A stretch of DNA of 64,000 nt from Cyclobacterium marinum DSM 745 (GTDB lineage: Bacteria; Bacteroidota; Bacteroidia; Cytophagales; Cyclobacteriaceae). The stretch is taken from contig NC_015914.1 in the NCBI RefSeq assembly GCF_000222485.1, forward strand, positions 2,986,501 through 3,050,500. The letters are read 5' to 3'. Numbering within the stretch: the first letter of the stretch is position 1; each line of letters opens with the position of its first letter. Made by a program: the position numbers and the translations under genes. The notes beneath the pieces were generated by a model. That model worked only from the letters and a program-made list of their open reading frames with translations, was not told the origin of the DNA and did no database searches. Positions 24,837 to 34,565 of this stretch are shown here, in pieces.

Positions 24837-25397
24837 TTATATCGTCATTATTTCAGCTTCTTTTTTGGTGAATAGCTCATCAATTTTAGCTGAATGTTGA
24901 TCAGTCATTTTTTGAACAGTATCTTCCGCTCTTTTAACATCGTCTTCAGCTACACCTTCTTTTTGAAGCTTTCTAAGGCCGTCATTGGTGTCTTTTCTAA
25001 CGTTTCGAATACTTATTTTTCCGTTTTCACACTCATTTTTAACCTGTTTTACTAAGTTTTTTCTACGTTCCTCGGTTAATGGTGGAACGGTCAATAACAC
25101 CATTTCGCCATTGTTTTGAGGATTTAAACCTAGGTCTGAGTTAATGATTGCTTTTTCTACTTCCGGAATTAATTTTTGTTCCCAAGGTTTGATTGCCAAT
25201 GTTCTAGCATCAGGGGTAGTTATAGAAGCTACTTGCTGTATAGGAGTAGGGTTACCATAATAGACTACCATTATTCCGTCTAAGAAATTAGGCATTGCCT
25301 TGCCTGCTCTTATTTTTATTAATTCGGCAATTGTATGTTGGACTGCTTTGTCCATCAAAGACTTTGCCTCTTCTAAGTAAAGCTGAATCTCTTCCAT
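24837..25397 (-). CDS. frr: Ribosome recycling factor
   Basis: 186 residues, family-typical length. With EF-G it splits the post-termination 70S complex. The sequence matches the family throughout: RAGKAMPNFLDGIMVVYYG, TPIQQVASITTPDARTL, then LTEERRKNLVKQVKNECEN and the C-terminal helix. It follows pyrH by eight bases, the standard pyrH-frr pairing, and ends at a clear terminator. Confidence 0.97.
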   Translation of the reverse strand: MEEIQLYLEEAKSLMDKAVQHTIAELIKIRAGKAMPNFLDGIMVVYYGNPTPIQQVASITTPDARTLAIKPWEQKLIPEVEKAIINSDLGLNPQNNGEMVLLTVPPLTEERRKNLVKQVKNECENGKISIRNVRKDTNDGLRKLQKEGVAEDDVKRAEDTVQKMTDQHSAKIDELFTKKEAEIMTI

Positions 25398-25405
25398 GCG
25401 TTAAG

Positions 25406-26116
25406 TTATTTAGATGTTATCAACGTACCAACTTCCTTGCCATTGATTAGGTCCAAAAGGTTATCCGTTTTGTTCATATCAAAAACAATGATTGGAAGAT
25501 TGTTTTCCTGACATAATGTAAAAGCTGTCATGTCCATTACATTAAGGTTTTTCTCGTAAACCTCCTGAAACGTGATGTTAGAATACCTTGTGGCCGTAGG
25601 GTTTTTTTCAGGGTCTGCTGTATATACCCCATCCACTCTCGTGCCTTTAAGTACAACCTCAGCTTCAATTTCAATGGCCCTAAGGCTGGCGGTGGAGTCG
25701 GTAGTGAAGTATGGATTACCAATACCGGCACCAAAAATCACAATTCTACCTTTTTCTAAATGACGAATGGCCCTTCTTCTAATAAAAGGTTCACAAACAC
25801 TTTCTACCTTGATACCGGACATGAGGCGTGTATACATGCCGTTTTGTTCAAGTGAACTTTGAAGTGCCATTGCATTAATTAGGGTAGCTAACATACCCAT
25901 GTAATCTCCTTGAACCCGATCTATTCCAACTTTACCTGCTTGTACACCTCTAAAGATATTACCTCCGCCAATGACAATGGCAATCTCTACACCAAGATCA
26001 TGAACATTCTTAATTTGAGTGGCATATTCTTGAAGTCTTTTGGAATCAATGCCATAGCTATTGTCTCCCATCAGGGCTTCTCCGCTAAGCTTAAGGAGTA
26101 TTCGTTTGTATTTCAT
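25406..26116 (-). CDS. pyrH: UMP kinase
   Basis: 236 residues. Hexameric bacterial UMP kinase of the amino-acid-kinase fold, making UDP from UMP for RNA, cell-wall and lipopolysaccharide precursors. Seen: [12 protein letters not shown] at the N-terminus, [27 protein letters not shown], and [20 protein letters not shown], all hallmark segments. First gene of the pyrH-frr unit, with a leader of about 70 bases from the predicted promoter. Confidence 0.97.
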   Translation of the reverse strand: MKYKRILLKLSGEALMGDNSYGIDSKRLQEYATQIKNVHDLGVEIAIVIGGGNIFRGVQAGKVGIDRVQGDYMGMLATLINAMALQSSLEQNGMYTRLMSGIKVESVCEPFIRRRAIRHLEKGRIVIFGAGIGNPYFTTDSTASLRAIEIEAEVVLKGTRVDGVYTADPEKNPTATRYSNITFQEVYEKNLNVMDMTAFTLCQENNLPIIVFDMNKTDNLLDLINGKEVGTLITSK

Positions 26117-26195
26117 CTTCCGAATTGTTTTCAGTTTTACTAGTGAAAGGCCTTGATTAGGACTATTAAAAATTTCTTGATCTCAATAAGCCCGA

Positions 26196-26203
26196 CAAAT
26201 ATA
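26196..26203 (-). promoter_or_regulatory. -7 promoter element for pyrH-frr
   Basis: The minus strand reads TATATTTG, an exact TAnnTTTG, about 80 bases upstream of the pyrH ATG. The -33 region has only a weak match. Confidence 0.4.
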
Positions 26204-26767
26204 AATCCTTGTTTTTAGAATACTAAATCTTAAAGCTAAAAATGGAGGAATACTTTTGAATTTTATTTATTAAATTTTGAAAGCCTACCATTCATGCGAT
26301 CCGATTTTTTCTTTACCCAATTTTTGAAAAGTGCTTTATTGTAATTAAAACAGGGATAATAAGAATATTGTCAATCTTAAACTTTGACAAGTTAAGGTAT
26401 AGTTTGGAATTATTCCAAAAACCGCAGCGCTAGATTATTCTAAAGGGTAGGCATTTCATTTTGAACGGTAAAGGATGCTGATCAGGTTAAAAGAATAAAT
26501 AGGCGGTTGTGTTTTAATAGGCTTTTACGGTTAAATGACTATAGGCCTACTTAAGCCTATTAACGAATAAAAACTACTTGATGGGTAGAACCGTTTGCCA
26601 TAAAATATCATAAAATATAAGGGAAAAAGGATAGATAATAAAACGAATTGTTTGGTTTAGCTTCAGGGGTTTACTTATTTTTGAAAATCAGATGGCTATC
26701 ATCGATTTAATACCAATTGCTGCTACATTGAAATAGACATTGTTTAATAATTGAATATAAAATACCT
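26204..26767. other. Intergenic stretch between divergent pyrH and the M1 peptidase gene
   Basis: No protein gene recognised. It holds a short inverted repeat ATAGGC...GCCTAT (26541-26546 and 26555-26560) and a tandem duplication of CATAAAATAT (26599-26618). The 3' half probably contains the leader and promoter of the peptidase gene, but no exact TAnnTTTG was found on the plus strand close to its ATG. Confidence 0.4.
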
Positions 26768-29386
26768 ATGCTTAAAATGCGGTCTACCTATAGCGCTTCA
26801 ACTTATTGTATCATTGCGATACTTTTATTTTTTTCTTGCAAGAGTGCTTCCACCATTAAGCCGGAGCCCATGGCTACGGATAGGATTCCAACTGATTCAT
26901 TGAAGGATGGAGGCCAAGTTCATGAAAGCGAGGCTGCCTTTGAGCAAGAGTTAAGGCTCAGGGAATATAGAGGAAGCCGGTCTCGGGATTTTGACTTACT
27001 GCATACCAACCTCGAACTTGCTTTCGATTATAAGAATCGGACGGTAGAAGGAAATGCAATTTTAACCTTAAAACCCTATGCTTATCCCCAGGAAGAGTTG
27101 GTTTTGGATGCTAAGGATTTTGAAATACATAAGGTCAGTTTAATTCAAGGCGACAAAATTCACCCCTTGAATTTTGATTATGACCAAGAGAAATTAACCT
27201 TGCCATTACCGGAGAGGAAGAGAAAGGAAGATACCTTACAAATAGCCATAACTTATACAGCCTTTCCGGAAAAAGGAAACAAGGAAGGGTCTGCGGCAAT
27301 TACGGATACAAAAGGGCTTTATTTTATTAATCCTGATGGCGAGGACCGAAATAAACCGGTACAAATTTGGACTCAGGGAGAAACGGTATTTAGTTCGAAG
27401 TGGTTTCCTACGATTGATAGCCCTAATGAAAGGCAAACTCACGATTTTTATTTGACCGTACCGAACGGATACTTAAGTCTTAGCAATGGTGAGTTACTGG
27501 ACAGTAAGGAGAATCCTGATGGTACTAGGACAGACCATTGGCAGATGGCAATTCCGCACGCACCTTATTTGTCAGCCATAGTGGTTGGTAAATTTTCCTC
27601 TATAGAAGAAAATGTAAATGGGGTGAGACTGCGGTATTTTGTGGAACCAAAATATGAGGCTGGAGCAAAAGGGGTGTTTGGCCATACCCCGGAAATGATA
27701 ACCTTTTTCTCCGACTTGCTTGATATGCCCTTTCCTTGGCAAAAATATGACCAAGTGGTGGTAAGAGACTTTGTGTCGGGTGCTATGGAAAACACGACAC
27801 TTTCAATTTTCATGGAGGCATTAAATTTAAATGAAAGAGAGGCATTGGATACTGAATGGGATTATATCATCGCACATGAACTTTTTCATCAGTGGTTTGG
27901 GAATTATGTAACCACAGAGTCTTGGGCCAATTTGGCATTGAATGAGGCTTTTGCGGATTATTCGGAATACCTCTGGTTTGAATACAAGGAGGGAAGGGAT
28001 CAGGCCGATATGCATCATTTTAATGCAATAGAACAATACTTAGCTGAGTCTGAAGAGAAGCAATTAGACTTGATCCGGTATTATTATGAAGACAGCGAGG
28101 ATATGTTTGATAACCATACCTATGCCAAAGGAGGCCGGATTTTGCACATGCTAAGAAAACTTTTGGGAGATGAGGTGTTTTTTGATGGGTTGCGGTCGTA
28201 TCTCAAACAAAATGCCTTAAGTAGTGTAGAGGTACATGATTTAAGGCTGGCTTTAGAAAAAGCCTCAGGTCAGGATTTGAATTGGTTTTTTAATCAATGG
28301 TTTCTTTCTTCCGGCCATCCTCAGTTAAAAATAAGTTGGGATGAAACAAACCCTGATAATATTTTGCTAAAATTGGAGCAGGAGCAAGACTTTTCTCAAT
28401 CACCACTTTTCAAGCTTCCGTTTAAGGTAAGTATTTACAAAGAAGGACAGCGAATCGAGAAGTCCTATATATTGAATAAGGCTGTTCAAGAATTTGCTTT
28501 ACAAAATGGAGCAGGTACTCAACTTGCAATTTTCGATGAATACAGTGAGCTATTGAGCTTGCGATCTGAATCTAGAGGGTTTGAAAAATTAGAGAAGCAA
28601 TTTCTTTTGTCTACTTCAGGTTTGGCAAGGGTTGAGGCCTTGGATAGTTTGACGAGTAATTATACCGAACAATTGGATTATTTACCCACCCTAGAGCGTG
28701 CTTTGGAGGATCCATTCCATGTAGTGCGTGAGTTGGCATTGCATCGCATGAATCGATTGGATGCTTCTGTGGCTATTAAGAACAATTTGGAGCATAAAGT
28801 CCTGAAATTGGTAGAGGAAGATCCTGACAACGCAGTGAGAGCAGCAGCCTTGGAAGCATTGGCCGGTATAGGGGGCAGCAAGTATCAGCAATTGTTTTAT
28901 AGGCTTATCAATGCACCTTCATATCAGGTTTCAGGGGCAGCTTTAACTGCCTATTTGGATATAGAGGGCAATGCAGCGAATAAAGAGGAGTTGTTTGAAC
29001 GTTTAAAAGATGAAGAGAATATAAGAATAATTGCTCCACTTGCAGATTATTTGACAAGAGAAAAAAAAGCAGAAGGGGCAAATTGGATGCATGAGAAGTT
29101 GGGGGCCTTAACCGGAGAATCTTTGTATTATTTTTTAGGGTATTACGGAGACTTTTTTGCGAGTGTGGAGGGAGTAACTACCGGGGACGCGGTTTCCAGT
29201 TTAGGGGAGATTGCTTCCACGCACAAGTTAAATTACGTAAGGTTGGCGGCTTACCAATCCCTTTTTGGATTTATTGATGATGCGGGGGTGCTTGAATTAG
29301 CGAAGTCCATTCAGGAGAGAGAGACAGATGAAATGGTCCGTGAGTATGAGGAGTATTATCTTTCTCCCTATTTAGAAGGGAATTAA
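26768..29386 (+). CDS. M1 family zinc aminopeptidase, lipoprotein with C-terminal HEAT-like repeats
   Basis: 872 residues. Lipobox ILLFFSC (Cys 24) predicts a lipid-anchored enzyme of the periplasm or outer membrane. The N-terminal beta domain is followed by the exopeptidase motif GAMEN (in VSGAMENTT) and the zinc site HELFH (370-374) with the third ligand E393 in NEAFADY, the full HExxH-x18-E. The C-terminal third has helical repeats such as DPFHVVRELALHRM and DPDNAVRAAALEALAGIG, resembling HEAT repeats. It trims N-terminal residues from peptides, likely for nutrition or envelope turnover. Monocistronic; the next genes are tRNAs with their own promoter. Confidence 0.93.
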   Translation: MLKMRSTYSASTYCIIAILLFFSCKSASTIKPEPMATDRIPTDSLKDGGQVHESEAAFEQELRLREYRGSRSRDFDLLHTNLELAFDYKNRTVEGNAILTLKPYAYPQEELVLDAKDFEIHKVSLIQGDKIHPLNFDYDQEKLTLPLPERKRKEDTLQIAITYTAFPEKGNKEGSAAITDTKGLYFINPDGEDRNKPVQIWTQGETVFSSKWFPTIDSPNERQTHDFYLTVPNGYLSLSNGELLDSKENPDGTRTDHWQMAIPHAPYLSAIVVGKFSSIEENVNGVRLRYFVEPKYEAGAKGVFGHTPEMITFFSDLLDMPFPWQKYDQVVVRDFVSGAMENTTLSIFMEALNLNEREALDTEWDYIIAHELFHQWFGNYVTTESWANLALNEAFADYSEYLWFEYKEGRDQADMHHFNAIEQYLAESEEKQLDLIRYYYEDSEDMFDNHTYAKGGRILHMLRKLLGDEVFFDGLRSYLKQNALSSVEVHDLRLALEKASGQDLNWFFNQWFLSSGHPQLKISWDETNPDNILLKLEQEQDFSQSPLFKLPFKVSIYKEGQRIEKSYILNKAVQEFALQNGAGTQLAIFDEYSELLSLRSESRGFEKLEKQFLLSTSGLARVEALDSLTSNYTEQLDYLPTLERALEDPFHVVRELALHRMNRLDASVAIKNNLEHKVLKLVEEDPDNAVRAAALEALAGIGGSKYQQLFYRLINAPSYQVSGAALTAYLDIEGNAANKEELFERLKDEENIRIIAPLADYLTREKKAEGANWMHEKLGALTGESLYYFLGYYGDFFASVEGVTTGDAVSSLGEIASTHKLNYVRLAAYQSLFGFIDDAGVLELAKSIQERETDEMVREYEEYYLSPYLEGN

Positions 29387-29450
29387 AATGCTGATGATTA
29401 GTGAGATACTTTTTATTATAAAAAAAACTCAAGATTTTTTTTTATAATAT

Positions 29451-29481
29451 TTTGAATCTTTGACAAAAGGGTATAATTTTG
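29451..29481 (+). promoter_or_regulatory. Promoter of the tRNA-Tyr/Gly/Thr-tuf unit
   Basis: TTTG (29451-29454), a 19-base spacer and TAATTTTG (29474-29481) form an exact Bacteroidetes housekeeping promoter. Transcription should start near 29488, about 57 bases before tRNA-Tyr. Confidence 0.8.
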
Positions 29482-29544
29482 CCATCCGTTACGACAACAA
29501 AGAAACTTAAAAGAGGGTTTCGGGAGTAACAAATTTAGAGTTTT

Positions 29545-29627
29545 GGGGGAATACCAAAGCGGCCAACTGGGACGGACTGTAAATCCGTTGACTTATGTCT
29601 TCACAGGTTCGAATCCTGTTTCCCCCA
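29545..29627 (+). tRNA. tRNA-Tyr (anticodon GTA)
   Basis: 83 bases with a long variable arm, as expected for a class II tRNA-Tyr. Acceptor GGGGGAA pairs with TTCCCCC, the anticodon stem ACGGA/TCCGT encloses CTGTAAA, and the T-loop TTCGAAT is present. Discriminator base A; CCA is not encoded. Confidence 0.97.
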
Positions 29628-29777
29628 CAAAATCTTTAGTTGAGTAATTAACGTTAATTAGAGACTAAGATATTCTAGTATTGAACAATTTTTTTGTTAT
29701 AAAGCTGGAATTTTTTGGATTCTAAAAATTAATTAAAGAATTTGGGAGCCAATTGGGAAATTGGCAAATAATTATAA

Positions 29778-29850
29778 GCGGGAGTAGCTCAGTTGGTAGA
29801 GCGGCAGCCTTCCAAGCTGCAGGTCGCGGGTTCGAGCCTCGTCTCCCGCT
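29778..29850 (+). tRNA. tRNA-Gly (anticodon TCC)
   Basis: 73 bases. Acceptor GCGGGAG pairs with CTCCCGC, the anticodon stem GCAGC/GCTGC encloses CTTCCAA, and the T-loop TTCGAGC is present. Discriminator base T; CCA is not encoded. Second tRNA of the tuf unit. Confidence 0.97.
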
Positions 29851-29883
29851 CTATGCTTTTAGGAGCATAACTGGATGTAAAAA

Positions 29884-29955
29884 GCCGACGTAGCTCAGGG
29901 GTAGAGTGCTTCCTTGGTAAGGAAGAGGTCACGGGTTCAAATCCCGTCGTTGGCT
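29884..29955 (+). tRNA. tRNA-Thr (anticodon GGT)
   Basis: 72 bases. Acceptor GCCGACG pairs with CGTTGGC (one G-T pair), the anticodon stem CTTCC/GGAAG encloses TTGGTAA, and the T-loop TTCAAAT is present. Discriminator T; CCA is not encoded. It ends 59 bases before tuf, probably in the same transcript. Confidence 0.97.
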
Positions 29956-30014
29956 CTGAACATTTATCAATTTAAACGAAATTTAATCTTTAACTAAACA
30001 GAGGATTTTCACGC

Positions 30015-31202
30015 ATGGCAAAAGCAACCTTTGACCGTTCCAAACCACACGTAAACATAGGTACGATTGGTCACGTCGATCATGGTAAGACTACTTTGAC
30101 TGCTGCCATTACTACTGTGTTGGCCAGAAAGGGTCTTTCTGAATTAAGAGACTTTGCTTCCATCGATAACGCACCGGAAGAAAAGGAGAGGGGTATCACA
30201 ATTAATACCTCACACGTAGAATATCAAACGGAGGCTAGACACTATGCCCACGTTGATTGCCCAGGTCACGCTGACTACGTAAAAAACATGGTAACTGGTG
30301 CTGCTCAGATGGACGGTGCAATTCTTGTAGTTGCGGCCACTGATGGTCCAATGCCACAAACTAGAGAGCACATCCTTCTTGCTCGTCAGGTAGGTGTACC
30401 AGCTTTGGTAGTATTCATGAACAAAGTAGATTTGGTGGATGACCCCGAATTACTTGAGTTGGTAGAAATGGAAGTAAGAGAACTTCTTTCATTCTATGAG
30501 TTTGATGGAGACAATATTCCTGTAATTTCAGGTTCTGCTCTTGGTGCACTTAACGGTGAAGCCAAATGGGAAGATACTGTAATGGAACTTATGTCTGCTG
30601 TGGATTCTTATATTCCACTTCCTGAAAGAGCTATCGACAAGGATTTCTTGATGCCGGTTGAAGACGTATTCTCTATTACAGGTAGAGGTACAGTAGCAAC
30701 AGGTAGGATTGAAAGAGGAGTTGTAAACTCTGGAGAAGCAGTAGATATCATTGGTATGGGAGCTGAAGGACTTAAATCTACCGTTACTGGTGTAGAGATG
30801 TTCCGTAAGATCCTAGACAGAGGTGAAGCTGGTGATAACGTTGGTTTGTTGCTAAGAGGTATTGAAAAGTCTCAGATCAAACGTGGAATGATCATCTGTA
30901 AGCCTGGATCTGTAACTCCTCACGCACACTTCAAAGCTGAAGTTTACGTGTTAAGTAAAGAAGAAGGTGGTAGACACACTCCTTTCTTTAACAGATACAG
31001 ACCTCAGTTTTACTTAAGAACAACTGATGTAACTGGAGAAATCACTCTTCCTGAAAATGTTGAGATGGTTATGCCAGGTGATAACATCACAATTGAGGTG
31101 AATTTGATCAACCCTGTTGCTTTGGAAAAAGGACTTAGATTTGCCATCAGAGAAGGTGGTAGAACTGTGGGTGCAGGTCAAGTTACTGAAATCTTGGACT
31201 AA
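30015..31202 (+). CDS. tuf: Elongation factor Tu
   Basis: 395 residues. GTPase that brings aminoacyl-tRNA to the ribosome. G1 GHVDHGKT at 19-26, the switch segment [14 protein letters not shown]3 DCPGH, G4 NKVD, and domains 2 and 3 complete with a family-typical end ([10 protein letters not shown]). It follows three tRNA genes without an intervening terminator, an arrangement also known in other phyla, and is followed by its own terminator. Confidence 0.99.
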   Translation: MAKATFDRSKPHVNIGTIGHVDHGKTTLTAAITTVLARKGLSELRDFASIDNAPEEKERGITINTSHVEYQTEARHYAHVDCPGHADYVKNMVTGAAQMDGAILVVAATDGPMPQTREHILLARQVGVPALVVFMNKVDLVDDPELLELVEMEVRELLSFYEFDGDNIPVISGSALGALNGEAKWEDTVMELMSAVDSYIPLPERAIDKDFLMPVEDVFSITGRGTVATGRIERGVVNSGEAVDIIGMGAEGLKSTVTGVEMFRKILDRGEAGDNVGLLLRGIEKSQIKRGMIICKPGSVTPHAHFKAEVYVLSKEEGGRHTPFFNRYRPQFYLRTTDVTGEITLPENVEMVMPGDNITIEVNLINPVALEKGLRFAIREGGRTVGAGQVTEILD

Positions 31203-31225
31203 TAATCTATTCATAGAACATATTA

Positions 31226-31264
31226 CAAATGCGATCTTGAATTTTTCGGGATCGCATTTGTTTC
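31226..31264 (+). terminator. Terminator after tuf, overlapping the next promoter
   Basis: An 11-bp perfect stem: CAAATGCGATC (31226-31236) with GATCGCATTTG (31250-31260), followed by TTTC. The last four bases of the right arm are also the TTTG -33 element of the tRNA-Trp promoter. Confidence 0.75.
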
Positions 31265-31288
31265 TTAGGGATAGATTTACTAATTTTG
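31257..31288 (+). promoter_or_regulatory. Promoter of tRNA-Trp-secE-nusG unit
   Basis: TTTG (31257-31260), a 20-base spacer and TAATTTTG (31281-31288) form a consensus Bacteroidetes promoter. Start of RNA is expected near 31295, about 22 bases before tRNA-Trp. Confidence 0.78.
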
Positions 31289-31316
31289 CGTTCCTTAATC
31301 GGAGCACAAATTATTT

Positions 31317-31387
31317 ACGGGCGTAGTTCAATGGCAGAATAGCGGTCTCCAAAACCGTTGATGGGAGTTCGAATCTCTCCGCCCGTG
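31317..31387 (+). tRNA. tRNA-Trp (anticodon CCA)
   Basis: 71 bases. Acceptor ACGGGCG pairs with CGCCCGT, the anticodon stem GCGGT/ACCGT encloses CTCCAAA, and the T-loop TTCGAAT is present. Discriminator G, as usual for tRNA-Trp. Placed before secE, a classic neighbourhood. Confidence 0.97.
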
Positions 31388-31512
31388 CAATCTAAGGAAG
31401 ATAAAACCATGAAGAGTAAGGTGTAAAAGCCCAATCTTTCCATGTTATAATCAGGAGTTTTAAAAGGCCTATTTTAGGCTTAAGAAACTTTTGAAAAACT
31501 AATTGTACAAGG

Positions 31513-31701
31513 ATGAATGTTAAAAATTTTGTAATTGAGTCCATTGATGAAATGAAGAATAAGGTCACATGGCCTAAGTATTCTACACTTCAAAATAGTG
31601 CCGTTTTGGTGCTAGTGGCTTCATTAATTTTCGCTTTGGTAATCGGTTTCATCGATTTGACCTTCGAAAATATCATGACATGGTTTTATGATTTATTCTA
31701 A
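31513..31701 (+). CDS. secE: Preprotein translocase subunit SecE
   Basis: 62 residues, the short single-span form. Amphipathic N-terminal part with the conserved KNKVTWPKY segment, then one transmembrane helix (SAVLVLVASLIFALVIGF). It clamps SecY in the Sec translocon of the inner membrane. Next to nusG as in most bacteria; secY is at 55829-57145. Confidence 0.95.
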   Translation: MNVKNFVIESIDEMKNKVTWPKYSTLQNSAVLVLVASLIFALVIGFIDLTFENIMTWFYDLF

Positions 31702-31718
31702 GAATATTAAATAACGGG

Positions 31719-32276
31719 ATGGCAGATCACAATTGGTACGTACTCAGAGTAGTAGCAGGTCAGGAAAAGAAAGCAAAGACTTATTTGGACAATGAAATTG
31801 CCCGACAGAAGCTTGAAGACTATATTCCTGAAGTTTTGATACCTTCTGAGAAAGTATATGAAATGCGCAATGGCAAAAAGCGTGTCAGGGAAAGAAACTT
31901 CTTTCCTGGATATGTGTTGGTCAATGCGGATCTCAGTCATGGAGAAGCCAATCACGTCATTACGAGTATACCGGGAGTAATCGGTTTTTTAGGGTCAAAC
32001 CAAGGGGGGGCTTCCAAAACCCCTGAGCCATTACGTCAGTCAGAAATCAACAGGATTTTAGGTCGTGTTGAAGAGATTGATGAGTTTGCAGAAAAACTGG
32101 ATACACCATTTATAGTTGGAGAGACCGTGAAGGTAATGGACGGTCCCTTTAGTGGATTCTCGGGTATGATTGAAGAGGTATTTGATGACAAGAAGAAGCT
32201 TAATGTTATGGTTAAGATATTCGGTCGTAATACCCCTGTTGAATTAAACTTTATTCAAGTAGAAAAACTAGATTAG
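31719..32276 (+). CDS. nusG: Transcription elongation/antitermination factor NusG
   Basis: 185 residues. N-terminal NGN domain starting with NWYVLRVVAGQEKKAKTYLD and the C-terminal KOW domain (VKVMDGPFSGFSGMIEEV). Binds RNA polymerase and couples it to Rho or the ribosome. Ends four bases before rplK. Length and order are normal. Confidence 0.97.
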   Translation: MADHNWYVLRVVAGQEKKAKTYLDNEIARQKLEDYIPEVLIPSEKVYEMRNGKKRVRERNFFPGYVLVNADLSHGEANHVITSIPGVIGFLGSNQGGASKTPEPLRQSEINRILGRVEEIDEFAEKLDTPFIVGETVKVMDGPFSGFSGMIEEVFDDKKKLNVMVKIFGRNTPVELNFIQVEKLD

Positions 32277-32279
32277 GAA

Positions 32280-32723
32280 ATGGCTAAAGAAATCTCTGGT
32301 TATCTGAAACTACAGGTAAAGGGTGGCCAGGCTAACCCATCTCCTCCAGTTGGTCCGGCTCTTGGTTCAAAAGGGCTGAACATTATGGAGTTCTGTAAGC
32401 AGTTTAATGCCAGAACTCAAGACAAAATGGGCCAAGTTCTTCCCGTTCTTGTTACGATTTATTCGGACAAGTCTTTTGATTTTGTAGTAAAAACACCTCC
32501 GGCAGCAGTAATGCTTTTGGAAGCAGCAAAATTAAAAAGTGGTTCTTCAGAACCAAACAGGAAAAAGGTAGGCTCTGTATCTTGGGATCAGGTTAAAGAA
32601 ATTGCAGAAGTGAAAATGCCCGATTTGAATGCTTTTGAAGTTCCGTCTGCTATGAGAATGGTAGCTGGTACAGCAAGAAGTATGGGAATCACTGTTTCAG
32701 GAAAAGCTCCTTGGGAGGAATAA
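32280..32723 (+). CDS. rplK: 50S ribosomal protein L11
   Basis: 147 residues. Binds 23S rRNA at the GTPase-associated centre. The N-terminal [19 protein letters not shown] stretch and C-terminal rRNA-binding domain (ARSMGITV) are intact. First of the L11-L1-L10-L7/L12 series. Confidence 0.98.
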   Translation: MAKEISGYLKLQVKGGQANPSPPVGPALGSKGLNIMEFCKQFNARTQDKMGQVLPVLVTIYSDKSFDFVVKTPPAAVMLLEAAKLKSGSSEPNRKKVGSVSWDQVKEIAEVKMPDLNAFEVPSAMRMVAGTARSMGITVSGKAPWEE

Positions 32724-32733
32724 TACGTAAAAA

Positions 32734-33432
32734 ATGGCTAAGTTAACAAAAAAGAAAAAAGAAGCTCTTTCTAAATACGACCCTAGCCAACAATATTCCT
32801 TGGCGGAGGCTTCTAGCATTGTTAAGGACATAACAACAACTAAGTTTGACGCTTCTATAGACCTAGACATCCGTTTAGGTGTTGATCCACGAAAAGCTGA
32901 CCAAATGGTTAGAGGTGTAGTGGCCTTGCCTCACGGTATTGGTAAAGAAGTTAAAGTATTAGTACTTTGTAGTCCTGATAAGGAAGAAGAAGCCAAACAA
33001 GCGGGAGCTGATTTTGTTGGTTTGGATGAGTACATTGCAAAAATTGAGGGTGGTTGGACAGATATTGATGTCATAATCACCACTCCTAATGTGATGGCAA
33101 AAGTAGGTAGACTTGGTAGAGTATTGGGCCCTCGTGGACTAATGCCTAACCCTAAGTCTGGTACTGTAACCCTGGATGTTGGGAAAGCAGTAAATGAAGT
33201 AAAGGCTGGTAAAATCGATTTTAAAGTAGACAAGTTTGGAATTATCCATGCTAGTGTAGGTAAAGCCTCTTTCTCTGCTGAAAAAATTAAGGAAAATGCT
33301 GAAGAATTAATTCAGACAATTTCCAAATTGAAGCCAACCGCTGCTAAAGGTACTTATTTTAAAAGTATTCATATGTCTAGCACTATGTCTTCGGGTATCG
33401 TAATTGATAAGAGTAGTATTCAAGGTTTATAA
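32734..33432 (+). CDS. rplA: 50S ribosomal protein L1
   Basis: 232 residues. Forms the mobile L1 stalk at the E site and in many bacteria represses its own operon. Family signature [20 protein letters not shown] is intact. Begins ten bases after rplK. Confidence 0.98.
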   Translation: MAKLTKKKKEALSKYDPSQQYSLAEASSIVKDITTTKFDASIDLDIRLGVDPRKADQMVRGVVALPHGIGKEVKVLVLCSPDKEEEAKQAGADFVGLDEYIAKIEGGWTDIDVIITTPNVMAKVGRLGRVLGPRGLMPNPKSGTVTLDVGKAVNEVKAGKIDFKVDKFGIIHASVGKASFSAEKIKENAEELIQTISKLKPTAAKGTYFKSIHMSSTMSSGIVIDKSSIQGL

Positions 33433-33435
33433 ATT

Positions 33436-33978
33436 ATGACTAGAGAAAATAAAAAAAGCATAATTGACGAACTTACCGAAAAGCTAAAATCTACTCCGCA
33501 TTTTTATATTTCCGATGCATCAGGATTTAGTGTAGCTCAGGTAAATGGTTTCAGAAAATTATGCTTCGATAAAGGTTTGGAGTATAAGGTGTATAAAAAT
33601 ACCCTTATCAAAAAAGCCTTGGAAAATCTCGACGCAGATTATTCTGAATTCGCAGACAATGCATTGAAAGGTTTTTCAGGAATCCTTTTCTCACCAGAAG
33701 TTGGAAGCCTTCCTGCTAAAGTAATTTTAGATTACAGGAAAAAGCTTGCTACCAAAGATAAAAAACCTTTGTTCAAAGGTGCTTCAATCGAGGGAGCTCA
33801 ATTTCTAGGAGAAAGTCATCTAGAAACACTTTCTAAACTGAAATCCAAAGAGGAATTGTTGGGAGAAGTTATTTCTCTACTACAATCTCCAGCTACAAAT
33901 GTGGTTTCAGCGCTTCAAAGCGGAAAAAATATTCTTGCCGGCCTGGTAAAAACCCTTGCCGAAAAAGAAGAAGCATAA
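33436..33978 (+). CDS. rplJ: 50S ribosomal protein L10
   Basis: 180 residues. Base of the L7/L12 stalk. N-terminal rRNA-binding domain and the C-terminal helix that carries L12 dimers are present. Only three bases separate it from rplA, so there is no room for a separate L10 leader of the kind seen in some other phyla. Confidence 0.97.
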   Translation: MTRENKKSIIDELTEKLKSTPHFYISDASGFSVAQVNGFRKLCFDKGLEYKVYKNTLIKKALENLDADYSEFADNALKGFSGILFSPEVGSLPAKVILDYRKKLATKDKKPLFKGASIEGAQFLGESHLETLSKLKSKEELLGEVISLLQSPATNVVSALQSGKNILAGLVKTLAEKEEA

Positions 33979-34027
33979 ATAATACATTCAAATTAGTAAA
34001 TAACAATCAATTTAAATATTTAATACA

Positions 34028-34408
34028 ATGGCAGATCTTAAAGCATTCGCTGAGCAGTTAGTTAACTTAACTGTAAAAGAGGTAAATGAGTTAGCCGAAA
34101 TTTTGAAAGATGAATATGGTATCGAACCTGCTGCTGCTGCTGCTACTGTAGTAGCTGCTGGTGGAGCCGCTGGCGATGGTGCTGCTGAAGAAGAGCAAAC
34201 TTCTTTTGATGTTGTCTTGAAAGCTGCAGGTGGACAAAAATTGGCAGTAGTTAAACTTGTTAAAGAATTGACAGGTCTTGGACTAAAAGATGCCAAAGAA
34301 GTAGTAGACAGTGCTCCTAAAGCTGTTAAAGAAGGTGTAAGCAAAGAAGAAGCTGAAGCCCTTAAGAAACAACTTGAAGAAGCTGGAGCTGAAGTTGAGC
34401 TTAAATAG
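34028..34408 (+). CDS. rplL: 50S ribosomal protein L7/L12
   Basis: 126 residues. N-terminal dimer domain, an Ala/Gly-rich hinge (about 36-55), then the C-terminal factor-binding domain with [12 protein letters not shown]. Recruits translation GTPases. Followed by two hairpins before rpoB, which may lower transcription into the polymerase genes. Confidence 0.98.
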   Translation: MADLKAFAEQLVNLTVKEVNELAEILKDEYGIEPAAAAATVVAAGGAAGDGAAEEEQTSFDVVLKAAGGQKLAVVKLVKELTGLGLKDAKEVVDSAPKAVKEGVSKEEAEALKKQLEEAGAEVELK

Positions 34409-34416
34409 AATTGAAT

Positions 34417-34478
34417 AACCAACTCCTTTTAGGATTGGTTAAGCAGAATTAGACCTGACTATACAGTCAGGTCTTTTC
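34417..34478 (+). terminator. Tandem hairpins between rplL and rpoB (partial terminator)
   Basis: First hairpin 34417-34440 (AACCAA/TTGGTT ends, one bulge). Second 34451-34474: perfect 10-bp stem AGACCTGACT / AGTCAGGTCT with loop ATAC, followed by TTTCC. The short T-run suggests attenuation, fitting the need for much more L12 than polymerase. Confidence 0.6.
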
Positions 34479-34497
34479 CTGTTTATGGACATCAAAA

Positions 34498-34524
34498 CAA
34501 TTGCACTTTTTTAAGTGACAATTG
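34498..34524. promoter_or_regulatory. Inverted repeat in the rpoB leader
   Basis: CAATTGCACTT and AAGTGACAATTG pair around a T-rich loop, with one unpaired base in the right arm. It sits 42 bases before the rpoB start. A TAATTTTC, one base off the -7 consensus, lies just downstream, so this may mark a weak extra promoter or an RNA element. Confidence 0.4.
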
Positions 34525-34565
34525 AATAATAACAATATTAATTTTCACTAAAACTATATACTGCC

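Noticed and set aside
26599..26618. Tandem CATAAAATAT repeat as an attachment site or operator
   Set aside because: Two 10-base A/T-rich copies are easily due to chance; no integrase or paired copy elsewhere in the window.
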